Assembly: GCA_955652835.1 (NCBI GenBank)
Contig: CATPBO010000208.1
Coordinates: forward strand, 1-42,049
DNA length: 42,049 nt
Direction: 5' to 3'
Source: Candidatus Dormiibacterota bacterium
GTDB lineage: Bacteria > Chloroflexota > Dormibacteria > Dormibacterales > Dormibacteraceae
In this document: positions 8,203 through 17,926 of the stretch, piece after piece
Layout: every line of letters begins with the position of its first letter
How positions within the stretch are numbered: the first letter of the stretch is position 1
Notes under the pieces: generated by a model
Told to the model about the DNA's origin: nothing
Databases searched by the model: none
What the model saw: the letters and a program-made list of their open reading frames with translations, nothing else
Translations under genes and position numbers: made by a program

Positions 8203-8798
8203 TGGGGCTGCTCGAGTCGAAGGCACCGGCCGACCCGCTGACGCTGTTTCGGCGGTGGTATCGGGAGGTGCAAGACGCGGGCGCGCCGCAGCCCGATGCG
8301 GTCGCCCTCGCCACGGCCGGCGCCGAGGGCCCGTCGGTGCGCATGGTCCTTTTCAAAGGCATCCAGGACGGATCGTTTCTGTTCTATTCGAACTACGACA
8401 GCCGCAAGGGCCGAGACCTGGCGGAGAACAATCGCGCGGCGTTCGTCTTCTACTGGCCCGCGACTCGCCACCAGGTGCGCGTCTCGGGGACCGTCAGACG
8501 CCTGGATCGCAAGGCTTCGCTTGCCTACTTCAGAAGTCGGCCGCGCGGCGCGCAACTGTCCGCGCTGGCCTCGAGGCAGAGCCGCGCTGTGCCCTCGCGC
8601 AAGGTGCTAGAGCGTGCAGTGGCCAAGCTGGCGGAGAACTACCCCGGCGATGTTCCTCTGCCACCGGATTGGGGTGGCTATGCGCTCCGGCCGCGGTGGA
8701 TCGAATTCTGGGAGAACCGCGAGGACCGGCTCCACGACCGTTTGCGCTACATGCGCAAGACCGGCGGCGCTTGGCGGCTGGAGAGGCTCGCGCCGTAA
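8202..8798 (+). CDS. pdxH: Pyridoxamine 5'-phosphate oxidase
   Basis: VRMVLFKGIQDGSFLFYSNYDSRKGRDLAENNRAAFVFYW; QVRVSGTVRRLD; C-terminal EFWENREDRLHDRLRY. Confidence 0.95.
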   Translation: MGLLESKAPADPLTLFRRWYREVQDAGAPQPDAVALATAGAEGPSVRMVLFKGIQDGSFLFYSNYDSRKGRDLAENNRAAFVFYWPATRHQVRVSGTVRRLDRKASLAYFRSRPRGAQLSALASRQSRAVPSRKVLERAVAKLAENYPGDVPLPPDWGGYALRPRWIEFWENREDRLHDRLRYMRKTGGAWRLERLAP

Positions 8799-8812
8799 GC
8801 TAAGCCCGCCCC

Positions 8813-11380
8813 TTGACTGGGAATGAGATCCGCACACGTTTTCTAGAGCATTTCAAGAGCCGGGAGCATCTGGTCCTGCCCAGCGCGTCGCTGGTGCCGC
8901 ACGGGGACCCGAGCACGCTTTTCATCTCGGCTGGAATGCAGCCGCTCAAGCCTTTCTACCTGGGGTTGAGCGATCCGCCCGCGCCCAGGATCGCGACCTG
9001 CCAGAAGTGCCTGCGCACCGGTGACATCGAAGAGGTGGGGAAGACCGACCGCCACAACACCTTCTTCGAGATGCTCGGCAACTTTGCCCCGACCGGAGAC
9101 TACTTCAAGGAGACGGCGATCCCGCTGGCATGGGAGCTGGTCACGAGTCGGTTCGAAATGCCCGTGGACCGCCTGCGCGCGACGATCCATCCGAGCGATG
9201 ACCAGGCATATGAGATTTGGCTCGGGCAACCAGGCATGACCGCGGATCACGTCACGCGCCTCGAAGACAACTGGTGGGGCCTGGGCGCGGGACCGTGCGG
9301 ACCCGATTCAGAAATCTGGTGGGATCGCGGTAAGGAGGTCGGCTGCGGACGCGACGATTGCGTCCCCGATCATTGCGATCGCTTCACCGAATTCTGGAAC
9401 CTCGTGTTCCCTCAGTACGACCAGCGCGGCCCGATAGCAGGTACATCAGGCGAAGCTGTCATGCGCGGCGTGGCCGACGGGAGCCTCGTCCCGCTGGCGC
9501 GTCCGGCGATCGACACGGGGATGGGGCTCGAGCGCATCGCGTACATCCTGCAGGGCAAGACGAACGTCTTCGAAACAGATCTCCTGGCACCGGTCATCGA
9601 TCGCGTCCGCGAGGTGTCAGACAAGCAGGTGACTCTATCTGAGCGCATCGTCGCGGACCATGTTCGCGCTGCCTGTTTTGTGATGCTGGAGCACATCAAC
9701 CCGAGCAATGAGGGCCGCGGCTACGTGCTTCGCCGGCTGATCCGCCGAGCAACCGTGCATGCGCGGCGGTTGAACATGCACTCACAGCTGGGGGCCCTGG
9801 TCGATGAAGTAGTCAAGGTGATGGGCTCGCCGTACCCGGAGCTTCGAGACCACGAAGCCGTGATTCGCGCCGGCATCGATTCGGAACAAGGGCGATTTCA
9901 GCACACGCTCGATCAGGGGATGGAGATGTTCGAGCGCATCGTTGCCAAGCATCCCCAAACCATCCCCGGCAGCGAGGCATTCAAGCTGCATGACACTTTT
10001 GGTTTTCCAATCGATCTCACCCGCGAGCTGGCGCAAGAGCGCGGGCTTCACGTCGATGAGGAAGGGTTCAAAGCTGAGATGGCCGCTCAGAAAGAGCGAT
10101 CACGTCGCGAGATCCCCCGCGGGTGGTCAGTGGCGAAAGACCTGCCGAAATCGGAATTCACCGGCTACAACGCGGTCAGCACGCAGACGTCGATCGTCGC
10201 GTTGCGCAAGGACGGCAAACCCGTCGACCATGCGGTCGAGGGCGATGACGTCGAGGTCTTTCTCGCACGCACTCCTTTCTATGCGGAGTCGGGCGGGCAG
10301 GTCGGTGACACCGGCACGATCACAACCGAGAGCGGCGTGGTGCGCGTGGAAGATACGCAGAAACCCGCTGATGGTGTAATCGCCCATCTTGGCGCGGTGA
10401 TCACGGGCGACCTGGTGGCCGGCCAGACGGCGACCGCCGCTGTTGACGCGGGGCGTCGCCGGCAGATCGCGCGCCACCACTCGGCCACCCACCTGCTTCA
10501 CAAGGCGCTTCGTGAAACCCTCGGCGAAAACGTCGTGCAGAGGGGCTCATGGGTTGGTCCTGATCACACATCGTTCGACATCCCGTTCAACAGGGCCATC
10601 ACGAAAGACGAGCTCGTGCGGATCAATCGTCGCGTCATGGAAAAGGTGCGCGCGGCGCTGCCGTTTCACGAAAGCCAGAAGCCTTACAAAGAAGCGGTCG
10701 CGCAGGGCGCCATGCACCTGTTCGATGAGAAGTACGGCGACGTCGTGCGCGTGGTGTGCTTCGGTGATTGGACATGTGAGCTCTGCGGCGGAACCCACGT
10801 CACCAACACCGCTGACGTCGGCACTGCTGTGATCGTCTCGGAGTCCAGCATCGGATCGGGCTTGCGGCGCATCGACATGGTGGTCGGTGAAGCCGCCGAC
10901 GACCTGGTGTTTCGTGACCGCGAGCTGCTCTCGGAGCTTGCGCGTACGTTCAACACCGGCCCGGAACAGCTGCCCGCTCGGGTGCAGGCGCTGCGCGTGC
11001 AGCTAAAAGAGGCAGAGCGCGAGCTGGAGAAGCTGCGCGACCAGGTTCGGACTGCTCGCGTCGGCGGTGGGGACGGCCTGGCGATCAAGCACGGCAAGGT
11101 TGCCTACGTGACCGAAATCGTCGACGCCTCTAACCTTGACGAGTTGAAGTCCTATGCAGATCGCTATCTCGAGGCGCTGAAGTCCGGCATCGTAACCGTT
11201 GTCGGCGGTGGCCTGTTTGTCATCAAGGTGTCCAATGACCTCGTCTCCCAATACGATGCCAACCGCCTCAAAGCCTTCTTCGGCACCGGCGGTGGCCGGC
11301 CACAGCTCGCCAGCGGCAAGCTGACCGTCCCTGTCGAGGAGGCGTTCAAGCGCCTCGACCATGAGCTCGCCTCCCTATGA
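8813..11380 (+). CDS. alaS: Alanyl-tRNA synthetase
   Basis: FISAGMQPLKPFYLG; LRTGDIEEVGKTDRHNTFFEMLGNFAPTGDYFK; HHSATHLLHKALRETLG; CGGTHVTNTADVG; TTG start. Confidence 0.97.
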   Translation: MTGNEIRTRFLEHFKSREHLVLPSASLVPHGDPSTLFISAGMQPLKPFYLGLSDPPAPRIATCQKCLRTGDIEEVGKTDRHNTFFEMLGNFAPTGDYFKETAIPLAWELVTSRFEMPVDRLRATIHPSDDQAYEIWLGQPGMTADHVTRLEDNWWGLGAGPCGPDSEIWWDRGKEVGCGRDDCVPDHCDRFTEFWNLVFPQYDQRGPIAGTSGEAVMRGVADGSLVPLARPAIDTGMGLERIAYILQGKTNVFETDLLAPVIDRVREVSDKQVTLSERIVADHVRAACFVMLEHINPSNEGRGYVLRRLIRRATVHARRLNMHSQLGALVDEVVKVMGSPYPELRDHEAVIRAGIDSEQGRFQHTLDQGMEMFERIVAKHPQTIPGSEAFKLHDTFGFPIDLTRELAQERGLHVDEEGFKAEMAAQKERSRREIPRGWSVAKDLPKSEFTGYNAVSTQTSIVALRKDGKPVDHAVEGDDVEVFLARTPFYAESGGQVGDTGTITTESGVVRVEDTQKPADGVIAHLGAVITGDLVAGQTATAAVDAGRRRQIARHHSATHLLHKALRETLGENVVQRGSWVGPDHTSFDIPFNRAITKDELVRINRRVMEKVRAALPFHESQKPYKEAVAQGAMHLFDEKYGDVVRVVCFGDWTCELCGGTHVTNTADVGTAVIVSESSIGSGLRRIDMVVGEAADDLVFRDRELLSELARTFNTGPEQLPARVQALRVQLKEAERELEKLRDQVRTARVGGGDGLAIKHGKVAYVTEIVDASNLDELKSYADRYLEALKSGIVTVVGGGLFVIKVSNDLVSQYDANRLKAFFGTGGGRPQLASGKLTVPVEEAFKRLDHELASL

Positions 11381-12636
11381 CCAAGTTCAAGTTCCTACGC
11401 AAGCGCAGCGAGTACTACCGCCACTTCACGGTGCTGGACATTGGGACGGACTTGATCAAGGTCCTTGTCGTCCGCCGAGAGGGTCCGGATGGCGAAGTGC
11501 TTGGTGTCGGCCGGGAGCCGCAGGCACCCGCGGCGATGTCAGGCGGCGCGATCGCCGACCTCGAGTCGGTGATCCAGTCCAGCAACCGAGCCCTGGAAGC
11601 GGCCGAGGACATGGCGAAAACCGTGCCGGGACAGGTCGTCGTGGGCATCGCGGGTGAGCTCATCAAGGGCTTTTCGTCGACCATCGCCTATCCTCGCGAG
11701 AACTCGAAAGCGCGAGTGCGGTCCAGCGAGATCACCACGATGCTGCAGATGGTCCAGCGCCGCGCGCTGCGCGAAGCGCAGCACTTGCTGGAGATGGAGC
11801 GCAGCTACGGCCAGCTCGAGGCGCGACTTGTGCATTCGGCGATCACGAACGTCCGGGTGGACGGCTACCCCGTCACGAACCCGGTTGGATTCACCGGCAA
11901 GAACCTCGAGGTCACCGTCTTCAACACGTTTGCGCCGATGACTCACATCGATGCGATCGAGACGGTCGTGCGCGAGCTCGACCTGGAGCTAGCGGCTGCC
12001 GTCGCCCAGCCTTATGCCCTCGCACGAGCGTGCGCCAGCGAGGAGACCTGGGCGGAAGGCGGGATCTTCGTCGACGTCGGCGGTGGCACGACCGATGTCG
12101 CGCTGATCCGCGATGGTGGCGTCGAAGGCACCCGGATGTTCAACCTGGGCGGCCGAGCCTTCACCCGGCGCCTCGCGCTGGCGTTCGGTTTGAGCTACGA
12201 GGAGGCGGAAGCCCGCAAGCTCCGGCACTCAGAAGGTCTGCTCTCGGCGGACCAGCACCGCCAGGTGTCCGAGCTCTTGAGTGCCGACGCCGAGGTTCTG
12301 CTGCAGGGCCTCGCCTTGAGCATCAAGGAGCTTTCGCGTGGTGAGCGCCTGCCGACCAGCATCTTCCTCTGTGGAGGCGGAAGCCTCCTCCCGGAGCTGA
12401 CGCTGGAGATGGTGAAGAACAACTGGGCCGCCGGCCTCCCGTTCCCGCGCGAGCCGCGGATCCGGCACCTCGTACCCCCGGATGTGCGTAATCTGACCGA
12501 CTCTACAGGTCAGCTTTCGAGCCCACAGGACATCGCCCCGATGGGCCTGGCGAACCACGCTCTCCGAACTGAAGCCGAAGAGCGGGACACGGTGAACACC
12601 GTCATGCGCCGGGTCCTAGGCGGTATAAAGGTCTGA
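11377..12636 (+). CDS. FtsA/PilM-like actin-fold ATPase
   Basis: VLDIGTDLIKVLVV; GGIFVDVGGGTTDVALIRDGGVEGTRMFNLGGRAFTRRLA; FLCGGGSLLPEL (actin-fold phosphate and adenosine motifs). Confidence 0.8.
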   Translation: MTKFKFLRKRSEYYRHFTVLDIGTDLIKVLVVRREGPDGEVLGVGREPQAPAAMSGGAIADLESVIQSSNRALEAAEDMAKTVPGQVVVGIAGELIKGFSSTIAYPRENSKARVRSSEITTMLQMVQRRALREAQHLLEMERSYGQLEARLVHSAITNVRVDGYPVTNPVGFTGKNLEVTVFNTFAPMTHIDAIETVVRELDLELAAAVAQPYALARACASEETWAEGGIFVDVGGGTTDVALIRDGGVEGTRMFNLGGRAFTRRLALAFGLSYEEAEARKLRHSEGLLSADQHRQVSELLSADAEVLLQGLALSIKELSRGERLPTSIFLCGGGSLLPELTLEMVKNNWAAGLPFPREPRIRHLVPPDVRNLTDSTGQLSSPQDIAPMGLANHALRTEAEERDTVNTVMRRVLGGIKV

Positions 12637-12664
12637 AAAGGCCCCCAGGAGACTTGTAAACGCC

Positions 12665-14263
12665 ATGGCAACGAACCCGATTTACGTCGAGACGGAAGAG
12701 GAGATCCCGGAGGTGGTCGAGCGCCTTCGCCGCTTCGACGGCGAAGAAACGATGCTCGTGCTGCCGATGCGCTCCCGCATCGGTCAAAGCCGCTTCAACT
12801 TCCAGCTGCTGCGCAACTACGCCGCGCGCCTGGGGAAGCGGGTAACCGTCGTCTGCGATGATCCGGCCGTCCAGAAGATGGCGTCGGAGAGCGGTTTTGC
12901 CGTCTTCGGGGCCGTAGGTCTGCAGGGCGAGGGCATTCCTTCAGAGCCTGAAGCTCCGGAGCCGGTACGCCGCTGGTGGCAGCGGGTGCGCACCTCGCCC
13001 ACGACGCACGTGGGCATTGCGGCGCCGACCAGGTTGCTGACCAAGACGGCGACCGAGCTGAAGCCGGGCCGTTTCCTCCTCTACGTCACGGCATCGACGC
13101 TGCTACTGGTCGGCCTTTTCGGTGCGGCGATCTACGTGCCGTCTGCCTCGGTCACGCTCACCGCGCAGGCCGCCCCGTTCACCCAGAAGGACGTCGAGAT
13201 CCAGGCCCAGCCGGGCAAGGGGCCGGTCAAAGTGCGGTCGGTGGTCATTTCCCGCTCCAGCTCTCAGGGTTTCAAGACCACCGGGCTCATCCAGGTCCCG
13301 TTGGCGCCGGCCATCGGACAGGTGGTCTATACGAACAGCTGCACCGCCAACACTCACGGAGCGCCGGGCATCTATCTCTACAGAGGCCAGCGGCTGATCA
13401 ATGCGAACGGGCTTGTGTTCGCCCAGACCTCTGGCGACACCATGGTTCCGTGGGGGCAGGCGAGCTCGCTCCTGAACATCGTCGCCGTTCAGCCCGGATC
13501 GCCTGGCAACGTGGGCTCGGGGACGATCAGCGGGCCGCAGGCGATCCAGGGCAACAACTTCCAGTGCCTGAGCGTCAACAATCCTCAGGCCACAGGCGGG
13601 GGAACCGATCCATCGTCGACACCGCAGATGACGGTGTCCGACTTCGACGCCGGGCGGGCACAGCTCGAGCAGGAGCTGCACCAGAGCATCGCCCAGACCC
13701 TGAGCACCTCGGGCCAGGCGGGTGAGAAGCTCAGCGAGACGATCATCTTCGGTCCGCCCCAATACTCGACCGACCACCAGCCCAACGACAAGGTGCCAAC
13801 CTTCAGCGGGACCATGACAGTAAGTGGTGAGGGCGACTTCTACAGCGACTCGGACGTCCAGAAGGCCTTCCAGACGTACCTGTCGCAGCGGGTGCCAAAC
13901 GATCAGCAGCTGCTCACCGAGAGCCCGATCCAGGTCCAGTACCGCATCCTCAGCTCGACCCAGGGGGGCAACCTCACATTCCTCGGCACCGCCGCGGCTT
14001 ATGTCGCTCCGAAGCTCGACGAGGCGAAGATCCGCTCGCAGATCGTCGGCCGGCCGGTAGCGCAGGCGCGGTTCTACCTCGAACGCCTGCCTATCCGCTC
14101 GGTGGCGATCAAGGAGCAGCCCATGACACTGCCCCTAATGCCACTGCTGGTCGGCCGCATCTCGCTGCATTACGTGGTCCAACAGGGTGCGCCGTCGAGC
14201 GCAGCGGCGGCGGGAACCCCGGAGACCGGATCGCCGTTGGCATCCCCAAAGCCGTCGCCCTAA
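12665..14263 (+). CDS. Membrane-anchored protein with baseplate J-like extracellular region
   Basis: N-terminal cytosolic Rossmann-like segment (NFQLLRNYAARLGKRVTVVCDDPAVQKMASESGFAVF), one TM (LLYVTASTLLLVGLFGAAIYV), then a large exported part (ASVTLTAQAAPFTQKDVEI...LNIVAVQPGSPGNVGSGTIS). Confidence 0.65.
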   Translation: MATNPIYVETEEEIPEVVERLRRFDGEETMLVLPMRSRIGQSRFNFQLLRNYAARLGKRVTVVCDDPAVQKMASESGFAVFGAVGLQGEGIPSEPEAPEPVRRWWQRVRTSPTTHVGIAAPTRLLTKTATELKPGRFLLYVTASTLLLVGLFGAAIYVPSASVTLTAQAAPFTQKDVEIQAQPGKGPVKVRSVVISRSSSQGFKTTGLIQVPLAPAIGQVVYTNSCTANTHGAPGIYLYRGQRLINANGLVFAQTSGDTMVPWGQASSLLNIVAVQPGSPGNVGSGTISGPQAIQGNNFQCLSVNNPQATGGGTDPSSTPQMTVSDFDAGRAQLEQELHQSIAQTLSTSGQAGEKLSETIIFGPPQYSTDHQPNDKVPTFSGTMTVSGEGDFYSDSDVQKAFQTYLSQRVPNDQQLLTESPIQVQYRILSSTQGGNLTFLGTAAAYVAPKLDEAKIRSQIVGRPVAQARFYLERLPIRSVAIKEQPMTLPLMPLLVGRISLHYVVQQGAPSSAAAAGTPETGSPLASPKPSP

Positions 14264-14271
14264 CCACTAGG

Positions 14272-14688
14272 TTGCGGATCCTGGCGGTAGATCCGGGGTC
14301 GAAGCGCATTGGCCTTGCTGTGAGCGACCCGACCGGAACCATCGCGCAGGCGCTGACCACGGTGCCGGCCGAGCCGGCAGCGACTCTCGCATCGCGGCTG
14401 GCGGAGATCGCCAGGACGCAGGAAGCTCGTCGCATCGTCGTCGGCCTGCCGCTGCGCCTGGACGGCACGCGCGGGCCTGAGGCGGCCGCGGCTCAACAGC
14501 TGGCACACGGCTTGCGCCAGGCCGCGCGGCTGCCAGTCGACATGGTCGACGAACGCCTAACGACAGCAGCGGCGGAACGCTCCCTGATCGCGGGCGGCGT
14601 GCGCCGGGAGAAGCGCCGGCTGAGCATTGACCGGGTCGCGGCCACCCTCCTGCTGCAGGGTTATCTAGACCACAAACGTGGCGGCTGA
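14272..14688 (+). CDS. ruvX: Putative pre-16S rRNA nuclease / Holliday junction resolvase YqgF
   Basis: RILAVDPGSKRIGLAVSDPTGTIAQ; VVGLPLRLDGTRGPEA; VDMVDERLTTAAAER; TTG start. Confidence 0.95.
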   Translation: MRILAVDPGSKRIGLAVSDPTGTIAQALTTVPAEPAATLASRLAEIARTQEARRIVVGLPLRLDGTRGPEAAAAQQLAHGLRQAARLPVDMVDERLTTAAAERSLIAGGVRREKRRLSIDRVAATLLLQGYLDHKRGG

Positions 14689-14911
14689 CGAACCCCAATC
14701 CATCACGCTGATCGATGAGACCGGGCTCGAGCGCCGGTTCCACCTTCACGACGCCTTCGACGTAGAGGGTGTCCCTTACTACCTGGTCGAGGCGGAGAAC
14801 GATCCATCGCAGGTGCTTCTCCTTCGCGAAGCGGCCGGCGGCCTGGAGACCGTCGACGGCGAGGAGTTCAAAAAAGTGATCGCCGCGCTCGAGCAGGACA
14901 AGGTCGAGTGA
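14678..14911 (+). CDS. DUF1292 family protein
   Basis: ITLIDETGLERRFHLHDAFDVEGVPYYLVE...EEFKKV; lies between ruvX and mltG as in many bacteria. Confidence 0.8.
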   Translation: MAADEPQSITLIDETGLERRFHLHDAFDVEGVPYYLVEAENDPSQVLLLREAAGGLETVDGEEFKKVIAALEQDKVE

Positions 14912-15954
14912 AGCGCCTCGCGGCCATCCTCCTGCTCATCGCCCTCCTGGGCTTCGGCACGTCGAAAGGAGTCGATTGGTGGAATTTCAACGTCAACACC
15001 CCGATCTCGTCGTCCAGCCACTCGGTCCCTTTCCACATTGACTTGGGCGAAGCGCCATCGCAAATCGGGCAGGATCTCTACACCCTCGGTCTGATCCGCA
15101 GCACCATCGCCTTTGATCTGTATACGCGCGTTACCAACACAGCGCCGAAGTTCGAGGCCGGATCCTTCGTGCTCAACAAGAACATGTCCCTGGCCCAGAT
15201 CGTCGACGCGCTCCAGCATGGCACGTCCGACCAGAAGTTGATCACGTTCCCGGAAGGGTTCCCCCTCAGGGAGCAGGCCAAGGTCGTAGAAACCAAGAAG
15301 ATCGCGACCGCGGCTGAATATCTTGCGGCGGCGAAGGACCCGGCGTGGGCCTCGACGTACACGTTCCTGCCTGCGCATCCCGGCAACGCCGATGCGCCTT
15401 ACGAGGGCTACCTCTTCCCAGACACCTATCTCATCGACCCTGCCGGCGGCACGCGCGGGCTGGTCAAGCAGCAGCTCGACCAGTTCGGGGTCATCTTCTC
15501 CGCCGGCGTGCGCGCGCAGATCGCTCAGGGGACGGCCGCACGGCCGGCCGAGACGATCCAGTCGATCGTGATCCTGGCCTCGATGGTGGATCGCGAGGCC
15601 AACGCGGTCACGCCAACTGATCGTGGGAACGTCTGCAGCGTCTACTACAACCGCCTCAAGATCAACATGTCGCTGGGCGTCGATGCGACGCTGCTGTATG
15701 CGCTGGGAAGGCTGACCCCGGAACCCACGGCGGCCGAGCTGCAGCTCAACTCGCCGTACAACACCCGCACACATGCCGGTCTCCCGCCCGGGCCGATCAG
15801 CAACCCAGGTAAGGCGGCAATCCTGGCGTGCGTCAATCCGCCTCAGACCCAGTACCTGTTTTACTTCACCGACCGGCAGGGAGTCACCCACTTCGAAACC
15901 AACCAGGCGGATTTCGACCGTGACATACAGAAGTACGGCGTGAGCGGCAGCTGA
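14908..15954 (+). CDS. mltG: Endolytic murein transglycosylase
   Basis: N-terminal TM; LITFPEGFPLREQAKVV; PYEGYLFPDTYLI; ILASMVDREA; SPYNTRTHAGLPPGPISNPG. Confidence 0.95.
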   Translation: MKRLAAILLLIALLGFGTSKGVDWWNFNVNTPISSSSHSVPFHIDLGEAPSQIGQDLYTLGLIRSTIAFDLYTRVTNTAPKFEAGSFVLNKNMSLAQIVDALQHGTSDQKLITFPEGFPLREQAKVVETKKIATAAEYLAAAKDPAWASTYTFLPAHPGNADAPYEGYLFPDTYLIDPAGGTRGLVKQQLDQFGVIFSAGVRAQIAQGTAARPAETIQSIVILASMVDREANAVTPTDRGNVCSVYYNRLKINMSLGVDATLLYALGRLTPEPTAAELQLNSPYNTRTHAGLPPGPISNPGKAAILACVNPPQTQYLFYFTDRQGVTHFETNQADFDRDIQKYGVSGS

Positions 15955-16724
15955 GAGTTTTTCTTCTCGGCCACGAAATCTCCTACTCCCGAAGCCCCGA
16001 CATGCACAACGCGGCGTTTGCCGCACTGGGACTGGAATGGACCTACGAGCTGCTCGATGTGCCGCCTGCCGAATTGCCCGCGGCGGTTCAAGGCTTGCGG
16101 CACGCCGACGTGGCCGGGGCCAACGTCACGATTCCCCACAAGCAGGCCGTTATGCAGCACATGGACGGTGTGGACCCTGACGCCGTGCGGGCGCGTGCGG
16201 TGAACACGATCGTCCGCGACGGTGATCGGCTGATTGGATCGAACACGGACATCGAGGCGATTCGCTCGACGATCGCAAGCGTCGGCGTGGAGCCGAAAGG
16301 CGCCAAAGCTGTGATCCTCGGCGCGGGTGGATCGGCTCGCGCGGCAGGGGTGGCGCTCGAAGGCGCTCATGTCACCTTCGTCTCGAGGCACCCAAATGAC
16401 GGCGACGAGCCTGGCAGGTCAATCGCGTGGGACGACCCATCGCTCCATGCGCTCGTCAGGTCGGCCGATCTTCTTGTCAACGCCACGCCGCTCGGCCGTC
16501 GCGAGGAGATGCCGATCCGGCCAGCGGCTCTGCCGCGCGACGGGGCGGTCATCGACCTCGTCTATGTCACAGGTGGAACGCCCCTGGTGCGGAAGGCACG
16601 TTCGCTGGGGCTACGTACGGCTGACGGTTGGGAAATCCTGTTGGCTCAAGGCGCCAGGTCATTCGAAATGTGGACTGGGCGCCCCGCGCCCGTCAGCGCT
16701 ATGCGCGAGACTTTGCACCCGTGA
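15951..16724 (+). CDS. aroE: Shikimate dehydrogenase (non-canonical CTG start proposed)
   Basis: Reading upstream of the listed ATG gives VFLLGHEISYSRSPDMHNAAFAALGL (substrate-binding motif); later GANVTIPHKQAVMQHMD; VILGAGGSARAAGVAL; VNATPLG. Confidence 0.88.
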   Translation: MRVFLLGHEISYSRSPDMHNAAFAALGLEWTYELLDVPPAELPAAVQGLRHADVAGANVTIPHKQAVMQHMDGVDPDAVRARAVNTIVRDGDRLIGSNTDIEAIRSTIASVGVEPKGAKAVILGAGGSARAAGVALEGAHVTFVSRHPNDGDEPGRSIAWDDPSLHALVRSADLLVNATPLGRREEMPIRPAALPRDGAVIDLVYVTGGTPLVRKARSLGLRTADGWEILLAQGARSFEMWTGRPAPVSAMRETLHP

Positions 16725-17386
16725 TCTCGTCCGGTTCGCTGGTGATGACCCTGCTCTGGACGGTCGTCGGCGCGGCAGTCGGGTGGTTCGTGCGCTGGGG
16801 CTCCGTGCGACTGGCGAAGCTGGAAGACCTCGACCTCGAACCTGGCAACAAGCCATGGCAGGTGTACGGGCCACCAGTTCTCTGCGCCCTGCTGTTCGGA
16901 ATCTTTGCCTTCCACGTGAGCTCGTTCCCAATGCTCGCGCTGCGCAGCGTGTTCGTGGCCGTGCTGGTGCAGGTGATCTTCTTCGACTTCGAGTACCGCC
17001 TGATCCTCGATCGGGTGATGTTCCCGTCGATGGCACTGGCGCTGCTGGTGAGCCTGTCGGGTGATCCATGGTTCTCCGGCCATGACCGCTGGCACGGCAT
17101 CGCGACCGGCCTGGGAGCGGGGTTGCTGTTCTTGCTTCTGGCTATCGGCGGCTCGTTGATCTTCAAAACGGAGGCGATGGGGTTCGGTGACGTCAAGCTC
17201 GTCACCTTCATCGGCTTTCTGCTCGGCCCGCTGCCGACCGCGCAGGCGCTCTTCTACGGCGTATTCCTGGCCGGCGTAGGGGGCGTGACCATCATCATCT
17301 GGCGCAGATCGATGAAAGGGACGATCGCTTATGGTCCGTACCTGGCCGCAGGCACGCTGATCGCTCTCTTCCAACTGCCACAATAG
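16721..17386 (+). CDS. A24-family prepilin peptidase
   Basis: Polytopic; catalytic Asp contexts VIFFDFEYRLILDRVMFP and EAMGFGDVKLVTFIGFLLG. Confidence 0.88.
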   Translation: MISSGSLVMTLLWTVVGAAVGWFVRWGSVRLAKLEDLDLEPGNKPWQVYGPPVLCALLFGIFAFHVSSFPMLALRSVFVAVLVQVIFFDFEYRLILDRVMFPSMALALLVSLSGDPWFSGHDRWHGIATGLGAGLLFLLLAIGGSLIFKTEAMGFGDVKLVTFIGFLLGPLPTAQALFYGVFLAGVGGVTIIIWRRSMKGTIAYGPYLAAGTLIALFQLPQ

Positions 17387-17392
17387 GGTCCG

Positions 17393-17926
17393 ATGGGCAA
17401 CCTGCTCCCCGGCGAAAACCTTGTCCTCAAGGACCACCCTCACTGGGTCGTCCTCATCAAGTCGATCTGGATCCCGATCGTCCTGGTGATCATCGTGATC
17501 ATTGCCGACTTCACTTTCCTGCTGGACAACTACAGCGCTCTACCCCTTCACTTTCGGACCTATCTCACCCTTGGCGTGGTCGCGCTCGCAGGCCTCTGGC
17601 TCATCGTGGTGTGGATCCGCTGGCAGTCGACCACCTACACGCTGACCGACCAGCGAATCAAGATCGAAACCGGAGTCTTCGGCCGCCAGGAGAAGGTCAT
17701 CCCGATCGACCGAGTCCAGGACGCCACGACGAGGATGTCGCTCTTCGGGCGCATGCTCGGCTACGGACGGGTCGAGATCGACGCGGCCGGCGCGCAAGGC
17801 GCCGAGGTTCTCGACCACCTGCCTAATCCCGGCACGTTCCGCGACCAGGTCTTCATGCAGACGGAGAAGCGTCGAGGAGCGCCGGCGGCAGCTCCGGCGG
17901 TTCCGACCAATCCCAGCGGCATCTAA
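17393..17926 (+). CDS. Bacterial PH-domain membrane protein (YdbS/YdbT-like)
   Basis: Two TM helices then STTYTLTDQRIKIETGVFGRQEKVIPIDRVQDATTRMSLFGRMLGYGRVEID. Confidence 0.85.
   Translation: MGNLLPGENLVLKDHPHWVVLIKSIWIPIVLVIIVIIADFTFLLDNYSALPLHFRTYLTLGVVALAGLWLIVVWIRWQSTTYTLTDQRIKIETGVFGRQEKVIPIDRVQDATTRMSLFGRMLGYGRVEIDAAGAQGAEVLDHLPNPGTFRDQVFMQTEKRRGAPAAAPAVPTNPSGI

Noticed and set aside
12665-14263. Prophage or contractile-injection remnant suggested by baseplate-J-like region
   Set aside because: No other phage/tail genes nearby, has an N-terminal cytosolic domain and TM helix, and lies in a housekeeping context
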